A stretch of 64,000 bases of DNA from Vibrio galatheae (GCF_000967545.1 NZ_JXXV01000007.1:62001-126000), one strand, 5' to 3'; shown: positions 27,456 to 37,530, counted from the stretch's first letter. Notes: a model not told the origin generated them from the letters alone. A program made the numbers and translations.

Positions 27456-28274
27456 ATGGTTCGTGTTGCGTTGGCTGCACTTTTATCTACATCACTGCTT
27501 GCTGCTCCAGCCTTGGCAAAAGAGGTGAATATTTCGGGTTCGACGTCCGTTGCCCGTGTTATGGACGTACTAGCTGAAGATTATAACCGCAGTCACCCAG
27601 ACAGCTACGTAGCAGTGCAGGGCGTTGGATCGAGTGCGGGCATTACCTTAGTCAAAAAAGGTGTTGCTGATATTGGAATGAGCTCTCGATACCTTACGGA
27701 TCATGAACAAGACGAATCATTGACGGTTAAGCCGATTGCGTTTGATGGCTTAGCGGTGGTGGTGAACAAATCCAACCCTGTTGCAAGTGTGACTCGCGAT
27801 CAGCTTTTTGATATCTACAAAGGCAAGATCACCAACTGGAAACAGTTAGGGGGCAACGATCAGAAAATTGCAGTGGTAACGCGTGAAGCGTCGTCAGGCT
27901 CTCGCTACAGTTTTGAAAGCTTGATGGGGCTGACTAAAATCATCAACGATCGCCTTGTGTCTGACATTAACCCAGACAACCTAGTCGTCAATAGCAACAG
28001 CATGGTTAAGACCATTGTTAATCACAATAAACAAGCGATTGGTTTTGTTTCTACCGGCTCTGTCGACAGCTCAATTAAAGCGATTCAGTTTGAAGGTGTT
28101 GAGGCAAGTAACAAGACGATTGCTAACGGTCAATATGAGTTATCTCGTCCATTTTTGGTGCTCTACCATACAGAGAAAGTTGATCAAGACTCGAAGTCAT
28201 TTATAGAGTACCTCAATAGTGCACGAGCAAAAGCGTTGATTGAAGAGTACGGCTACACACCTATCAAAAAGTAA
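27456..28274 (+). CDS. pstS: Phosphate ABC transporter substrate-binding protein (PstS family)
   Basis: A 272-residue periplasmic protein with a signal peptide (VRVALAALLSTSLLAAPALA). The phosphate-loop motifs are typical: ISGSTSVARVMDVLAEDY, QGVGSSAGI, GMSSRYL and REASSGSRYSFESLM. It binds inorganic phosphate for the PstCAB transporter. No pstC, pstA or pstB follows; malK is convergent, so this is an orphan binding-protein gene. ATG 27456 follows GGGAG, whereas the longer frame (27384) would begin inside the Pho box. Expected to be under PhoB control. Confidence 0.9.
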   Translation: MVRVALAALLSTSLLAAPALAKEVNISGSTSVARVMDVLAEDYNRSHPDSYVAVQGVGSSAGITLVKKGVADIGMSSRYLTDHEQDESLTVKPIAFDGLAVVVNKSNPVASVTRDQLFDIYKGKITNWKQLGGNDQKIAVVTREASSGSRYSFESLMGLTKIINDRLVSDINPDNLVVNSNSMVKTIVNHNKQAIGFVSTGSVDSSIKAIQFEGVEASNKTIANGQYELSRPFLVLYHTEKVDQDSKSFIEYLNSARAKALIEEYGYTPIKK

Positions 28275-28337
28275 CACTGAATGACATCAAAAGGGAGTGC
28301 TGAGGCGCTCCTTTGTTCATTGTTGCAAGCGACAATC

Positions 28338-28367
28338 ATAAAAAAGCTCCTGTGAAAGGAGCTTTTT
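28338..28367. terminator. Bidirectional terminator between pstS and malK
   Basis: Stem AAAAAGCTCC / GGAGCTTTTT with a 7-nt loop between the two convergent stops. Confidence 0.92.
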
Positions 28368-28382
28368 GTCATTGAGATGTGA

Positions 28383-29501
28383 TTACTTGAAATCGATACC
28401 CGCTTCTTTGTGCAGACGGCGACATGCTTTGCCATCGCTATGGAATAGGTGACAACGGTGAGCTGGAATACCAACTGAGAGTTTATCACCTGGTTCAACG
28501 TCAAGCGTGTCTGGTTGACGGTAAATCATATCCGCGTCTGCCGCGTCAATGTGCAGATAAGCTTGAGTTTCATTCCCGAGCTTCTCAACGATATTGACTT
28601 CACCTTCGATGGTTGCGTCACCATGATTTGCTGGAAGTAGATGCTCAGGACGTACGCCCAAAGACATACGTTCGCCACGTGTTACGGTAGTACCATCAAC
28701 TGGGATCCAGAAAGCGGTTCCATTGGCCAGTTGCACCATAACTCGGTCTTTCTCAACCGCTTCAATGAAGACGCTCATAAAGTTCATCTTAGGTGAACCA
28801 ATGAAACCAGCTACGAAACGGTTTTGTGGGTAGTGGTAAAGCTCAAGTGGCTTACCAACTTGCGATACAAACCCTGCATCCAGAACCACGATCTTATCCG
28901 CCATGGTCATCGCTTCAACCTGATCGTGAGTAACGTAAATCATGGTACAGCCAAGTTTGCGCTGTAGCTTGGTAATTTCAGAGCGCATTTGAACACGCAG
29001 AGCGGCATCAAGGTTAGATAGTGGCTCGTCCAGTAGGAAGACATTCGGTTGAGATACCAAAGTACGACCGATAGCCACACGTTGACGCTGGCCACCTGAT
29101 AGTGCTTTAGGTTGACGCTCTAAAAGGTGGCTTAACTGAAGAATTTCAGCGGCATGTTCAACACGTTTGTCAATTTCACCTTTGTCGGCTTTGGCAAGCT
29201 TGAGGCCGAAAGACATATTGTCGTATAGGTTCAAGTGAGGGTAGAGGGCATAAGATTGGAACACCATGCCGACACCGCGTTTAGACGGCTCGACATCGTT
29301 CATGCGCTCTTCGCCAATGTAGAGATCACCTGAAGTGATATCTTCCAGACCTGCAATACAACGTAGCAGTGTTGATTTACCACAACCTGAAGGACCAACG
29401 AAAACGACAAATTCGCCTTCTTGGATATCTAAATCAACATTCTTAGAAATTAGTACGTCACCGTAAGCTTTACATACATTTTTTAACGTGACACTCGCCA
29501 T
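28383..29501 (-). CDS. malK: Maltose/maltodextrin ABC transporter ATP-binding protein MalK
   Basis: A 372-residue ABC ATPase: Walker [11 protein letters not shown]-loop [10 protein letters not shown], signature [13 protein letters not shown], Walker [13 protein letters not shown] and H-loop YVTHD. It is followed by the ~130-residue OB-fold regulatory domain typical of MalK ([10 protein letters not shown]). It energises MalFGK2 at the inner membrane. The gene faces away from malEFG across a 650-bp control region, as in E. coli. E. coli MalK also inhibits MalT; whether this one does is not shown by sequence. Confidence 0.96.
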   Translation of the reverse strand: MASVTLKNVCKAYGDVLISKNVDLDIQEGEFVVFVGPSGCGKSTLLRCIAGLEDITSGDLYIGEERMNDVEPSKRGVGMVFQSYALYPHLNLYDNMSFGLKLAKADKGEIDKRVEHAAEILQLSHLLERQPKALSGGQRQRVAIGRTLVSQPNVFLLDEPLSNLDAALRVQMRSEITKLQRKLGCTMIYVTHDQVEAMTMADKIVVLDAGFVSQVGKPLELYHYPQNRFVAGFIGSPKMNFMSVFIEAVEKDRVMVQLANGTAFWIPVDGTTVTRGERMSLGVRPEHLLPANHGDATIEGEVNIVEKLGNETQAYLHIDAADADMIYRQPDTLDVEPGDKLSVGIPAHRCHLFHSDGKACRRLHKEAGIDFK

Positions 29502-29622
29502 CTAGCTCGTCCTCGATCAATTTTTATATTTTACTGCCTTTCATTATATGAATTATGGAGCAGGCAATAATAGTAGGAATTTGGTAAGGAATGGATTCTA
29601 TGTAACAGAAAGTAAGAAAATA

Positions 29623-30071
29623 TGGGTGATGGAGCTTCTCACATCACCCACCATGCCAAATTTAGGTTTGCTTTCCCCCGTGTAACACAAGCTTCTCCCC
29701 CGAATGAATCAGTTTCCTGAATACCTACGTACTTGTGCACTCATTGCAAACCTTAGCGGCATTGTAACCAGTCACCATGAATATGTGTTACTGGAAAGGG
29801 TTCTTACCATCCACTCTTGGATGACTGTAGTTTGATGAAATACCCCTAACGCTACATCCTCCCAAACTCACTTTTTGTAGGGGTAGTAGAAGGGGAGGAG
29901 CTATGAAAGGGCGCAGAAATCGAAGCGAGATCGAGTTCAAATATTTCTATTTGGTTACATTGAAATTGATCACACAAAGAGATGTTTTTGAGATCTTGGT
30001 CACCAACCTGTAACGATAGGGATCACGAAAATAGTCCATAATAGCAAGGGCGTAGGGAGTAGGAGGATGAG
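29623..30071. promoter_or_regulatory. malK-malE divergent control region with probable MalT boxes
   Basis: The ~650-bp gap has no gene. Candidate MalT boxes (GGGGAKGAGG) are GGGGAGGAGC at 29892-29901 (9/10), GAGGATGAGC near 30063 (8/10) and, in reverse orientation, GCTTCTCCCC near 29690 (8/10). A 9-bp perfect inverted repeat, TGGGTGATG / CATCACCCA (29623-29650), lies ~120 bp upstream of malK. Its role is unknown. Confidence 0.55.
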
Positions 30072-30160
30072 CCTCAAGTTCGTTTGGCTGAAAATAAGTG
30101 CTGAAATACGGCGAAACCTCTGGTGACGCCCTACAACACAAATATAAAAAGGATATGAAC

Positions 30161-31342
30161 ATGAAAAACGCCCTAAGCACAGTAGCACTTGGAACTCTTG
30201 TTGCTCTTGGCTCTTTTGGTGCAAATGCTGCTATCGAAGAAGGTCAACTTACTATCTGGATCAACGGCGATAAAGGCTATAACGGACTTGCTGAAGTAGG
30301 TAAACAATTTGAAGAAGACACAGGTATTAAAGTGACGGTTGCTCACCCTGACGCGCTTCAAGATAAATTCCCTCAAACTGCAGCGACTGGTGACGGTCCT
30401 GATATTGTGTTCTGGGCTCATGACCGTTTCGGTGGTTACGCAGAAGCTGGTCTACTGGCTGAAATCAACCCTTCACAAAAACTAAAAGAAGGTATCGTTG
30501 ATTTTGCATGGGACGCAGTGAAGTATGACGGTAAAATTATTGGTTACCCAGTTGCAGTAGAGTCTCTATCTCTTATCTACAACAAAGATCTTGTTCCAAA
30601 CCCACCGAAAAGCTGGGAAGACGTTGCGGCACTAGACGCGCAACTTAAAAAAGATGGCAAGTCTGCAATCATGTGGAACCTAAAAGAACCGTACTTCACA
30701 TGGCCACTTATGGCTGCTGATGGCGGTTACGCGTTCAAATACGGCGCCGCTGGCTACGATGTGAAAGATGCGGGTATCGCAAACGCTGGTGTTAAAGATG
30801 CAATGAACTTCGTTAAAGGGTTGGTTGATAAAGGCGTTATCTCTTCAGACATGGATTACTCAGTATCTGAATCTGCGTTTAACCAAGGTGAGACAGCGAT
30901 GACAATCAACGGTCCTTGGGCGTGGGGTAACATCGAGAAGTCTGGCATCAACTACGGTGTAACGACACTGCCTAAATTCCAAGGTCAATCTTCTAAACCA
31001 TTCGTTGGTGTATTGACAGCAGGTATCAGCACAGCTTCACCAAACAAAGATCTAGCTGTTGAGTTTATCGAGAACTACCTACTGACTAACGACGGCCTAC
31101 GTAAAGTAAATGACGACAAGCCACTAGGTGCGGTAGCGCTTAACTCATTCCAACGTGAGCTTGATGCAGACAAGCGCATTGCAGCAACAATGGATAACGC
31201 GATGAACGGTGAAATCATGCCAAACATCCCTCAGATGAACGCATTCTGGGGTAGCGCGAAAAACGCAATCATCAACATTGTTGATGGTCGTCAAACTGTA
31301 GATGCAGCACTTGCAGATGCAGAAAAACAAATGACTAAATAA
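30161..31342 (+). CDS. malE: Maltose/maltodextrin-binding protein MalE
   Basis: A ~393-residue periplasmic binding protein. It has a signal peptide ([24 protein letters not shown]) and strong MalE hallmarks: [57 protein letters not shown] and [10 protein letters not shown]. It delivers maltodextrins to MalFGK2. Two ATGs are in frame; 30161 has the better distance (~8 bp) from AAAAAGGA than 30155. First gene of malEFG. Confidence 0.97.
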   Translation: MKNALSTVALGTLVALGSFGANAAIEEGQLTIWINGDKGYNGLAEVGKQFEEDTGIKVTVAHPDALQDKFPQTAATGDGPDIVFWAHDRFGGYAEAGLLAEINPSQKLKEGIVDFAWDAVKYDGKIIGYPVAVESLSLIYNKDLVPNPPKSWEDVAALDAQLKKDGKSAIMWNLKEPYFTWPLMAADGGYAFKYGAAGYDVKDAGIANAGVKDAMNFVKGLVDKGVISSDMDYSVSESAFNQGETAMTINGPWAWGNIEKSGINYGVTTLPKFQGQSSKPFVGVLTAGISTASPNKDLAVEFIENYLLTNDGLRKVNDDKPLGAVALNSFQRELDADKRIAATMDNAMNGEIMPNIPQMNAFWGSAKNAIINIVDGRQTVDAALADAEKQMTK

Positions 31343-31357
31343 TTCAGTTTTGCCCTT

Positions 31358-31384
31358 TTTAAGGAGGGGGTAACCCCTCCTTCA
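31358..31384 (+). terminator. Stem-loop between malE and malF
   Basis: Strong stem AAGGAGGGG / CCCCTCCTT with a 4-nt loop, 18 bp after the malE stop. Without a long T run it is more likely a partial terminator or an mRNA-end stabiliser, which would keep malE expression above malFG, as intercistronic hairpins do in E. coli malEFG. Confidence 0.75.
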
Positions 31385-31418
31385 TTTTCAAGTTTTATTA
31401 TCGCTAGCAGGTTCTTTT

Positions 31419-32993
31419 ATGCAGTCAGTTCAAGGTACAGATGCTATGACATCTACAACAACGAGCTTGCCATCAAGTAAAAGTGTATTCATCAAATGGG
31501 GCTTACTGGGCTCTGTGGGTATCATCAATGGGTACGCCACCATTCTAATGTATTCTCGTGGTGAGTTGGCGTTTGCCTTACTTACCATCATATTAACCGC
31601 ACTTGCGTTATATATTTTTGGCAGTAAAAAGACCTACGCACATCGCTACATTTACCCAGGTATTGCAGGTATGATTTTGTTCATCCTATTCCCACTTGCG
31701 TATACCGTTGGTCTTGCCTTCACAAATTACAGTGCGAAAAACCAGCTTTCTTATGATCGTGCACAATCAGTGTTGATGGATCGCACTTTCCAAAGTGGTG
31801 ATAGCTACTCATTTGACCTGTATAAAACAGAAAATGGTCATCGCCTTGCAATTACTAAAGGTGATCAACTTCTAGCGACAGATGCGTTTGATTTAGCAAT
31901 GTTGTCGGCTGGCGATATGGATCTTTCTCCGGTGGATGCGGTAACCGGTGATAAAGAGAAAATCAAAACTATTATCCAAAATAAAGCAGTACTTAGTGCG
32001 CTCGATCTGCATCTTCCGTCGGGCGAAGATATTCGTATGAGTGGTTTACGTAAGTTTGCAGCGGTAGTGCCGCTGTACACCTTACAAGATGATGGTGAAA
32101 CATTATTCAACAACCGAACTCAAGAATACTTACGTCCAAATATGGATGTGGGCTTTTACCAGCCAGTCGATGAAAACGGCCAATTCGTTGGTTCAACAGT
32201 ATCACCGGGTTTCGTCGTTGGTATTGGTTCGCACAACTTTGAACGTGTGTGGAAAGATGAAGGGATCAAACAGCCGTTTATCAGCATCTTTATTTGGACA
32301 GTCATCTTCTCAGCAGCCAGCGTTGGGCTAACAGTCCTGATCGGTTTGGTACTGGCGAGCGTTGTACAATGGGAAGCCTTAAAAGGCCGCGCAATTTATC
32401 GTGTATTGTTGATTCTTCCATACGCTGTACCAGCGTTTATCTCGATTCTTATATTTAAGGGTTTGTTCAACCAAAGTTTTGGTGAAGTGAACATGGTGCT
32501 TGAAGGTCTGTTTGGTATCAAGCCGACTTGGTTCTCAGACCCATTGTTAGCGAAATTGATGATTATCATCGTGAACGTTTGGCTTGGTTTCCCTTATATG
32601 ATGATTCTCTGTATGGGCTTACTTAAAGCAATACCCGATGACCTGTATGAAGCCTCTGCCATTGATGGTGCGAACTTTGTTGATAACTTCCGCAAAATCA
32701 CCATGCCGTTGATGATTAAGCCTCTAACGCCACTACTGATCGCCGCTTTTGCGTTCAACTTTAATAACTTTGTTCTTATTCAGTTGTTAACACAAGGTGG
32801 ACCTAACATGATTGGTACATCAGAGCCTGCGGGTTACACCGACTTACTGGTGAACTATACATACCGTATCGCATTTGAAGGTGCAGGCGGACAAGACTTC
32901 GGTCTAGCAAGTGCAGTGGCGACGCTAATCTTCCTATTGGTTGGTGCTCTAGCATTGCTTAACTTACGTGTGACAAAAGTAGCTCAGGACTAA
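31419..32993 (+). CDS. malF: Maltose ABC transporter permease MalF
   Basis: A 524-residue inner-membrane permease. Three N-terminal helices are followed by the large periplasmic P2 loop typical of MalF (~100-280, NYSAKNQLSYDRAQSVL... onward). The permease core with further helices follows, including the EAA loop DDLYEASAIDGANFVDNFRKITMPL, which contacts MalK. ATG 31419 or 31446 could start the protein; both precede helix 1. It ends 12 bp before malG. Confidence 0.96.
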   Translation: MQSVQGTDAMTSTTTSLPSSKSVFIKWGLLGSVGIINGYATILMYSRGELAFALLTIILTALALYIFGSKKTYAHRYIYPGIAGMILFILFPLAYTVGLAFTNYSAKNQLSYDRAQSVLMDRTFQSGDSYSFDLYKTENGHRLAITKGDQLLATDAFDLAMLSAGDMDLSPVDAVTGDKEKIKTIIQNKAVLSALDLHLPSGEDIRMSGLRKFAAVVPLYTLQDDGETLFNNRTQEYLRPNMDVGFYQPVDENGQFVGSTVSPGFVVGIGSHNFERVWKDEGIKQPFISIFIWTVIFSAASVGLTVLIGLVLASVVQWEALKGRAIYRVLLILPYAVPAFISILIFKGLFNQSFGEVNMVLEGLFGIKPTWFSDPLLAKLMIIIVNVWLGFPYMMILCMGLLKAIPDDLYEASAIDGANFVDNFRKITMPLMIKPLTPLLIAAFAFNFNNFVLIQLLTQGGPNMIGTSEPAGYTDLLVNYTYRIAFEGAGGQDFGLASAVATLIFLLVGALALLNLRVTKVAQD

Positions 32994-33005
32994 GGAGTTT
33001 TAACA

Positions 33006-33896
33006 ATGGCAATGGTACAAGGTAAGTCATTAAAATACCGTGTTTGGGCTACTCACATCGCTATGTGGGCGTTCCTAGCACTGATAATATTTCCACTTTT
33101 GATGATCATCGCGATTTCCTTCCGTGAAGGTAACTTCGCTACAGGTAGCATCATCCCAGAAAACCCATCATTGGATCACTGGAAACTCGCATTGGGGATT
33201 TCAGTTACTAACGCTGATGGTACAGTAACACCGCCACCGTTTCCTGTATTGACTTGGCTATGGAACTCGGTAAAAGTTGCGGGCATTTCATCGATTTTGA
33301 TTGTATGTCTATCAACGACTTCAGCTTATGCATTTGCTCGTATGAAGTTCAAAGGTAAGAACACCATCTTAAAGGCGATGATGATTTTCCAAATGTTCCC
33401 AGCGGTACTGGCATTGGTGGCTATTTATGCCCTATTTGACAAGCTTGGCCAATACATTCCTTTCCTTGGGTTGAATACGCACGGCGGTTTGATTTTCTCA
33501 TATCTAGGTGGTATTGCACTGCACGTATGGACAATTAAAGGCTATTTCGAAACGATCGATAACTCTCTAGAAGAAGCGGCGGCTCTGGACGGTGCGACAC
33601 CTTGGCAAGCCTTTAGATTAGTTCTGCTACCACTATCAGTACCAATCCTGGCGGTAGTATTTATCCTATCGTTTATTATGGTTGTAGGTGAGGTTCCTGT
33701 AGCATCTCTACTGCTTTCTGATGTAAACTCTTATACGTTAGCAGTTGGTATGCAGCAATACTTGTACCCGCAGAACTATTTATGGGGCGATTTCGCAGCT
33801 GCCGCAGTATTATCTGCGCTACCAATTACCATCGTATTCTTACTAGCGCAGCGCTGGTTGGTCGGAGGATTGACCGCTGGTGGTGTGAAAGGATAA
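33006..33896 (+). CDS. malG: Maltose ABC transporter permease MalG
   Basis: A 296-residue inner-membrane permease with six hydrophobic helices and the MalK-contacting EAA motif [25 protein letters not shown]. The C-terminal end [10 protein letters not shown] is the classic MalG tail that reaches into the MalK dimer interface. Last gene of malEFG; terminator-like hairpins follow at ~33909-33930 and 34057-34084. Confidence 0.97.
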   Translation: MAMVQGKSLKYRVWATHIAMWAFLALIIFPLLMIIAISFREGNFATGSIIPENPSLDHWKLALGISVTNADGTVTPPPFPVLTWLWNSVKVAGISSILIVCLSTTSAYAFARMKFKGKNTILKAMMIFQMFPAVLALVAIYALFDKLGQYIPFLGLNTHGGLIFSYLGGIALHVWTIKGYFETIDNSLEEAAALDGATPWQAFRLVLLPLSVPILAVVFILSFIMVVGEVPVASLLLSDVNSYTLAVGMQQYLYPQNYLWGDFAAAAVLSALPITIVFLLAQRWLVGGLTAGGVKG

Positions 33897-34056
33897 TAAG
33901 AGCGATAAGGGCGCCCATAAGGTCGCCCACTTGTTTCTCTGCTTAACAATTTTGGTTTGGCCGCCGATCAGTTAAGTAGAGTGCAGAACTGGCGTTACGC
34001 ATAGCTGGCTGTTAGCTAGGTTCCTTACTATTTCACTACTAACAGTTTTTGTAACC

Positions 34057-34084
34057 AAAACCCGGCATAGTCCCGGGTTTTTTT
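34057..34084 (+). terminator. Intrinsic terminator after malG
   Basis: Stem AAAACCCGG / CCGGGTTTT followed by TTT, about 160 bp after the malG stop. A GGGCG / CGCCC hairpin lies closer to the stop at 33909-33930. Nothing else is seen in 33897-34236. Confidence 0.85.
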
Positions 34085-34236
34085 ATATCTGCGCTAATCT
34101 CAATTAAGAGAAAGTATACAGAACGTGGATCGGGAAAATAGCTCAGTGTGGGAACGTTGCGACAAAGTTTGGTTTCTGCTTTGTAACGTGTGGTCTTGTT
34201 GCATGAACTTGCGAGAAACTAAGCGAAGAGTAAGAG

Positions 34237-34482
34237 TTAAAACTCGCGACTGGATGGCGCGCACCCCAGATATCGTAGCAGCACATAGTGACTTTCTTGT
34301 GAGAGAGCAACTCGGCGGAAGAGGTCGGCAAATATGGCGTCACCGCCAAAACAGGTACGAATATAGCGGTTTATCTCGTCATCAGCGTAACCTTCAACAT
34401 ACATAGTACGCACCCATTGATATTCGACAGACTTCAAGTTGAGTAGGGTGGATTCAGTCAAAGTGATATCACTTAGATACAA
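34237..34482 (-). CDS. Small hypothetical protein
   Basis: An 81-residue open frame starting at TTG 34480-34482, preceded at 7 bp by AAGGA. It has no signal peptide or membrane helix; it is mixed helical with clustered aromatic residues (SVEYQWVRTMYVEGYADDEINRYI). Family not recognised. Overlapping + strand frames have poorer composition. Support is moderate: ribosome site and protein-like composition only. Confidence 0.5.
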   Translation of the reverse strand: MYLSDITLTESTLLNLKSVEYQWVRTMYVEGYADDEINRYIRTCFGGDAIFADLFRRVALSQESHYVLLRYLGCAPSSREF

Positions 34483-34576
34483 GGTTTGTTCCTTATTTGC
34501 GCATTTTCGTTAGCGGATTTAAGCAAACAAAGATGAAAGAAAAATGACAGAAGTGTGGCGCAGTGGTGACAGGAAA

Positions 34577-34603
34577 GAAAACGGAGGCTAAAAGCCTCCG
34601 TTG
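34577..34603 (-). terminator. Intrinsic terminator of the YciA-like thioesterase gene
   Basis: Stem CGGAGGC / GCCTCCG with loop TAAAA. On the minus strand it is followed by TTTTC, 17 bp after the stop at 34618. Confidence 0.85.
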
Positions 34604-34617
34604 TGGAATAAAACTCA

Positions 34618-35103
34618 CTATTTTAAGTATTTCACATGTGCTTCCATTTCTTCGCCGATTTCCTTGCGCATATTCATCAAGCGAATTGCTGAGTTACGTA
34701 AGGCAATATCTTCATCGGTTATGGGAACCCATTCAGGAACAGAGGTTGGTTTACCCGTTTCATCCACTGCAACCATAATAACAATGCAATGTGTCGTTAA
34801 GCGGTTTTTCATCTCTTTAGGATCGCTGGCCTGTACATCAATGGCAATATGCATTGAGCTTCGACCTGTATAAATAACTTTTGCACTGACTTCGACGAGG
34901 TTGCCAACATGAATAGGGGCAACAAAACGAATTCCGCCTGCGTAAGCAGTGATACAATATTTACCACTCCAGGCCGCAGCATTGGCGTAGGCAGCTAAGT
35001 CGATCCATTTCATTACAGCGCCGCCGTGAACCTTGCCACCAAAATTGACATCCCCGGGCTCAGCTAGAAAACGTAACGTAAGATCGCGTTGACCATGACT
35101 CAT
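34618..35103 (-). CDS. Acyl-CoA thioesterase, YciA/ACOT hotdog family
   Basis: A 161-residue hotdog protein. The signature VNFGGKVHGGAVMKWIDLAAYANAAAWSG has the HGG and Asp of the family, followed by GGIRFVAPIHVGNLVEVSAKVIYTGRSSMHIAIDV. It hydrolyses acyl-CoA in the cytosol; substrate range unknown. It is ~30 residues longer than E. coli YciA through a charged helical C-terminus (MNMRKEIGEEMEAHVKYLK). Single gene. Confidence 0.88.
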   Translation of the reverse strand: MSHGQRDLTLRFLAEPGDVNFGGKVHGGAVMKWIDLAAYANAAAWSGKYCITAYAGGIRFVAPIHVGNLVEVSAKVIYTGRSSMHIAIDVQASDPKEMKNRLTTHCIVIMVAVDETGKPTSVPEWVPITDEDIALRNSAIRLMNMRKEIGEEMEAHVKYLK

Positions 35104-35329
35104 TGTTCAGTCCTTATTTATTATCGTAATGTTTACTTAGTAACAAAACGGTTAAATGGCTGCAACAACTAATCGCGATTGATGGCCAAGTCGCTGAGAA
35201 ATTTAGTGTCGACACTTTAGTTTGGGCTGATGAGGCTACTAGTGAGGGCGTATCACCGTATCCGTAGTGATCGTTTTTTGCTCAGTAATGTGTGGGTTGT
35301 GCGTGTATCATATTTTCAAATTTTTCCTT

Positions 35330-35536
35330 TTACTTTGATACCTCTTCATACTCACCCTCTAGTACTGAGCGATCTTTTTGTTGGGTAAACACTGATTGAT
35401 GCATCTTCAGCGATCTCTCAATCTTTTTACCTGTTATCAGCGCTGCAATCGTTAGCGGAACAATCATGACCAAGCTAAATAGAAGGGCGAATACACCAAT
35501 AACCAACGCCAAAATACCAGAAAGTACTCTATTCAT
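35330..35536 (-). CDS. Small inner-membrane protein of unknown function
   Basis: A 68-residue protein with one long or two closely packed hydrophobic helices (SGILALVIGVFALLFSLVMIVPLTIAALITG, residues ~6-36). A basic patch (KKIERSLKMH) and an acidic tail (LEGEYEEVSK) follow, suggesting a cytosolic C-terminus. AGAGG lies 8 bp before ATG 35536. Family not recognised. No co-directional neighbour within an operon distance. Confidence 0.65.
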   Translation of the reverse strand: MNRVLSGILALVIGVFALLFSLVMIVPLTIAALITGKKIERSLKMHQSVFTQQKDRSVLEGEYEEVSK

Positions 35537-35604
35537 AATCTATACCTCTTAATTTCCCACTAGAATAACTAATGATAAATGAATCAAACATGAATAGAGA
35601 CCAA

Positions 35605-35637
35605 ACAAAAAAGCCACTTCCTAATCAGAAAGTGGCA
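35605..35637 (-). terminator. Terminator downstream of the GAPDH gene
   Basis: Stem GCCACTT / AAGTGGC with a 10-nt loop. Read on the minus strand it is followed by TTTTTTG. It lies ~125 bp after the stop at 35763; a weaker GGGCAA / TTGCCC hairpin lies nearer, at 35725-35745. Confidence 0.75.
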
Positions 35638-35762
35638 ACTACGGGGATTATTATAGGTTTTATGTTGTGGAGCTTTGCGCTGAGTTTTAATCAGCGCGAT
35701 ATCCTGCAGATTAATCTAGGCAGGGCAAATAAATGCCTTGCCCAGAGCAACCAATAGCGACG

Positions 35763-37199
35763 TTACTTAGTTGGGAAAGTCTTGTAGCGAACACCCATCA
35801 TTTGTTCCATACAATGAACCACTTGGCAGCTATAGCCAAATTCGTTGTCATACCAAATGTACAGAACACAGCGGTTATCTTGAGCTATGGTTGCTGCGCC
35901 ATCAACCACACCGGCGAATCGCGAACCGACGAGATCTGTAGAGACAATTTCAGTTGATTCCGTGTAGTCAATTTGGGCAGATAGCTCAGAGGTCAACGCC
36001 ATTTCACGTAAATAGGCGTTTAACTGCTCTTTGTCCGTGCCTTTTTCAAGGTTTAGGTTCGCAATCGCCATAGATACATTTGGAGTTGGAACGCGAATTG
36101 CGTTGCCAGTGAGCTTGCCTGCAAGCTCTGGTAGGGCTTTTGCTACCGCTTTTGCCGCGCCTGTTTCAGTTAACACCATGTTTAGAGAAGCACTGCGGCC
36201 ACGACGCTCTCCAGAATGGAAGTTATCAATTAAGTTTTGGTCGTTGGTAAATGAATGAACAGTTTCAATGTGACCCGAGATAACGCCGAACTTATCATGT
36301 ACCGCTTTCAACACCGGAGTAATGGCATTGGTCGTGCAACTTGCGGCAGAGACAATCGTGTCTTCTGCTTGAATAACTTTGTCGTTGACGCCGAATACGA
36401 TGTTCTTGATTTCGCCTTTTCCTGGGGCGGTGAGCAAGACTTTCTCTGCGCCATTACACGCTAAGTGCTGTCCAAGACCTTCGGCATCACGCCAAACACC
36501 CGTGTTGTCGACAACTAACGCGTTGTTAATTCCAAAGCGAGTGTAATCAACTTCTTCTGGCTTGTTCGCGTAGATGAACTGAATGTAGTTACCGTTGGCG
36601 ATGATCGCTTTGCGCTCTTCGTCTACGATGATACTGCCATTGAACTGACCATGAACCGAGTCACGGCGAAGAAGGCTTGCACGCTTTTCAAGATCGCCTT
36701 TCTTACCGCCACGTACCACAACCGCGCGCAGTCGCAATGGGTAACCAGGCCCTGATTTTTCAACCAACAAACGAGTAAGAAGACGGCCAATTCGACCAAA
36801 ACCGTACAGGACAACATCGCGAGGTTCTGTCATTGTTTGACCATTCATAGCGCCAAGCAGGGCTGTATGAAGAAAGTCTTTCACGCCGTGGGCATCATCT
36901 CGACCTTGCCAAAATTGGTGGGCTAGTTGACCGATATCGACACGGCATGGTGACAATTCCATTTCCGACAATGCTTTGATAAGTGGAAGCGTTTGCTCTG
37001 GAGTCAGGGCAGTACCAGTGTAACGGCGAGCCAAACGGTGAGTCTTAATAATATCTATGGTTGCAGCGTTGACGAGCGTTTTACCAAACAGTAGAACTTC
37101 AACGCCTTTGTGACGGTATAATTGGCCTAGAAGGGGAGAGATAGTTTCCGCAATCGTTTGGCTAGTTTGCCAATCTAAGAGGTGTTTCTCTGGACTCAT
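35763..37199 (-). CDS. Glyceraldehyde-3-phosphate dehydrogenase, long form with N-terminal extension
   Basis: A 478-residue protein. The first ~125 residues are a helical extension absent from standard GAPDH (~330 residues). The Rossmann motif LYGFGRIGR begins near 131 and the catalytic site SAASCTTNAIT has Cys289; later motifs are HSFTNDQNLIDNFH, RRGRSASLNM and WYDNEFGYSCQ. Long forms of this kind occur as second GAPDH genes in vibrios and pseudomonads, where a gluconeogenic or special metabolic role is often assumed. It is not next to pgk or other glycolytic genes. The 37200-37530 gap should hold its promoter. Confidence 0.92.
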   Translation of the reverse strand: MSPEKHLLDWQTSQTIAETISPLLGQLYRHKGVEVLLFGKTLVNAATIDIIKTHRLARRYTGTALTPEQTLPLIKALSEMELSPCRVDIGQLAHQFWQGRDDAHGVKDFLHTALLGAMNGQTMTEPRDVVLYGFGRIGRLLTRLLVEKSGPGYPLRLRAVVVRGGKKGDLEKRASLLRRDSVHGQFNGSIIVDEERKAIIANGNYIQFIYANKPEEVDYTRFGINNALVVDNTGVWRDAEGLGQHLACNGAEKVLLTAPGKGEIKNIVFGVNDKVIQAEDTIVSAASCTTNAITPVLKAVHDKFGVISGHIETVHSFTNDQNLIDNFHSGERRGRSASLNMVLTETGAAKAVAKALPELAGKLTGNAIRVPTPNVSMAIANLNLEKGTDKEQLNAYLREMALTSELSAQIDYTESTEIVSTDLVGSRFAGVVDGAATIAQDNRCVLYIWYDNEFGYSCQVVHCMEQMMGVRYKTFPTK

Positions 37200-37530
37200 T
37201 GTTTGTAAGGACCTTTCACGTTTTTTGGGGGACTGACTCTATTTCACCTGTAGGGGCAGTGAATAGAGAAATGGTATTAATTTTGTAATTTTTATGCGGC
37301 AGGATTGTAAGTGCTACTATCTTATTCTGCTAGTAAAATTAATTAAGGGTCTTTAGGCTGCTATACGGGAGATTTCTGGATAAAATAACTGGTTTTTATC
37401 GCTGTTATTGGTTATTGACATTTTCAAACTAGCACGCTTATTTCGTGACAAAAAATACTTGAAGCACATTAATGATGTAATAGCAGCTTCGCATGTGAAT
37501 TTATATGTTGATCTCTATTAACTTATCTAC
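37200..37530. other. Intergenic region without a gene
   Basis: 331 AT-rich bp between the GAPDH start and the barrel-protein stop. It should hold the GAPDH promoter on the minus strand. No gene, clear operator or strong hairpin was recognised. Confidence 0.5.

Noticed and set aside
34125..34406. 93-codon + strand frame after malG
   Set aside because: It overlaps the better-supported minus-strand gene 34237-34482 and has an atypical, Arg/Trp/Cys-rich composition.
35572..35757. 61-codon + strand frame with one hydrophobic stretch
   Set aside because: It lacks a ribosome site and runs through two hairpins that terminate the opposite-strand GAPDH transcript.
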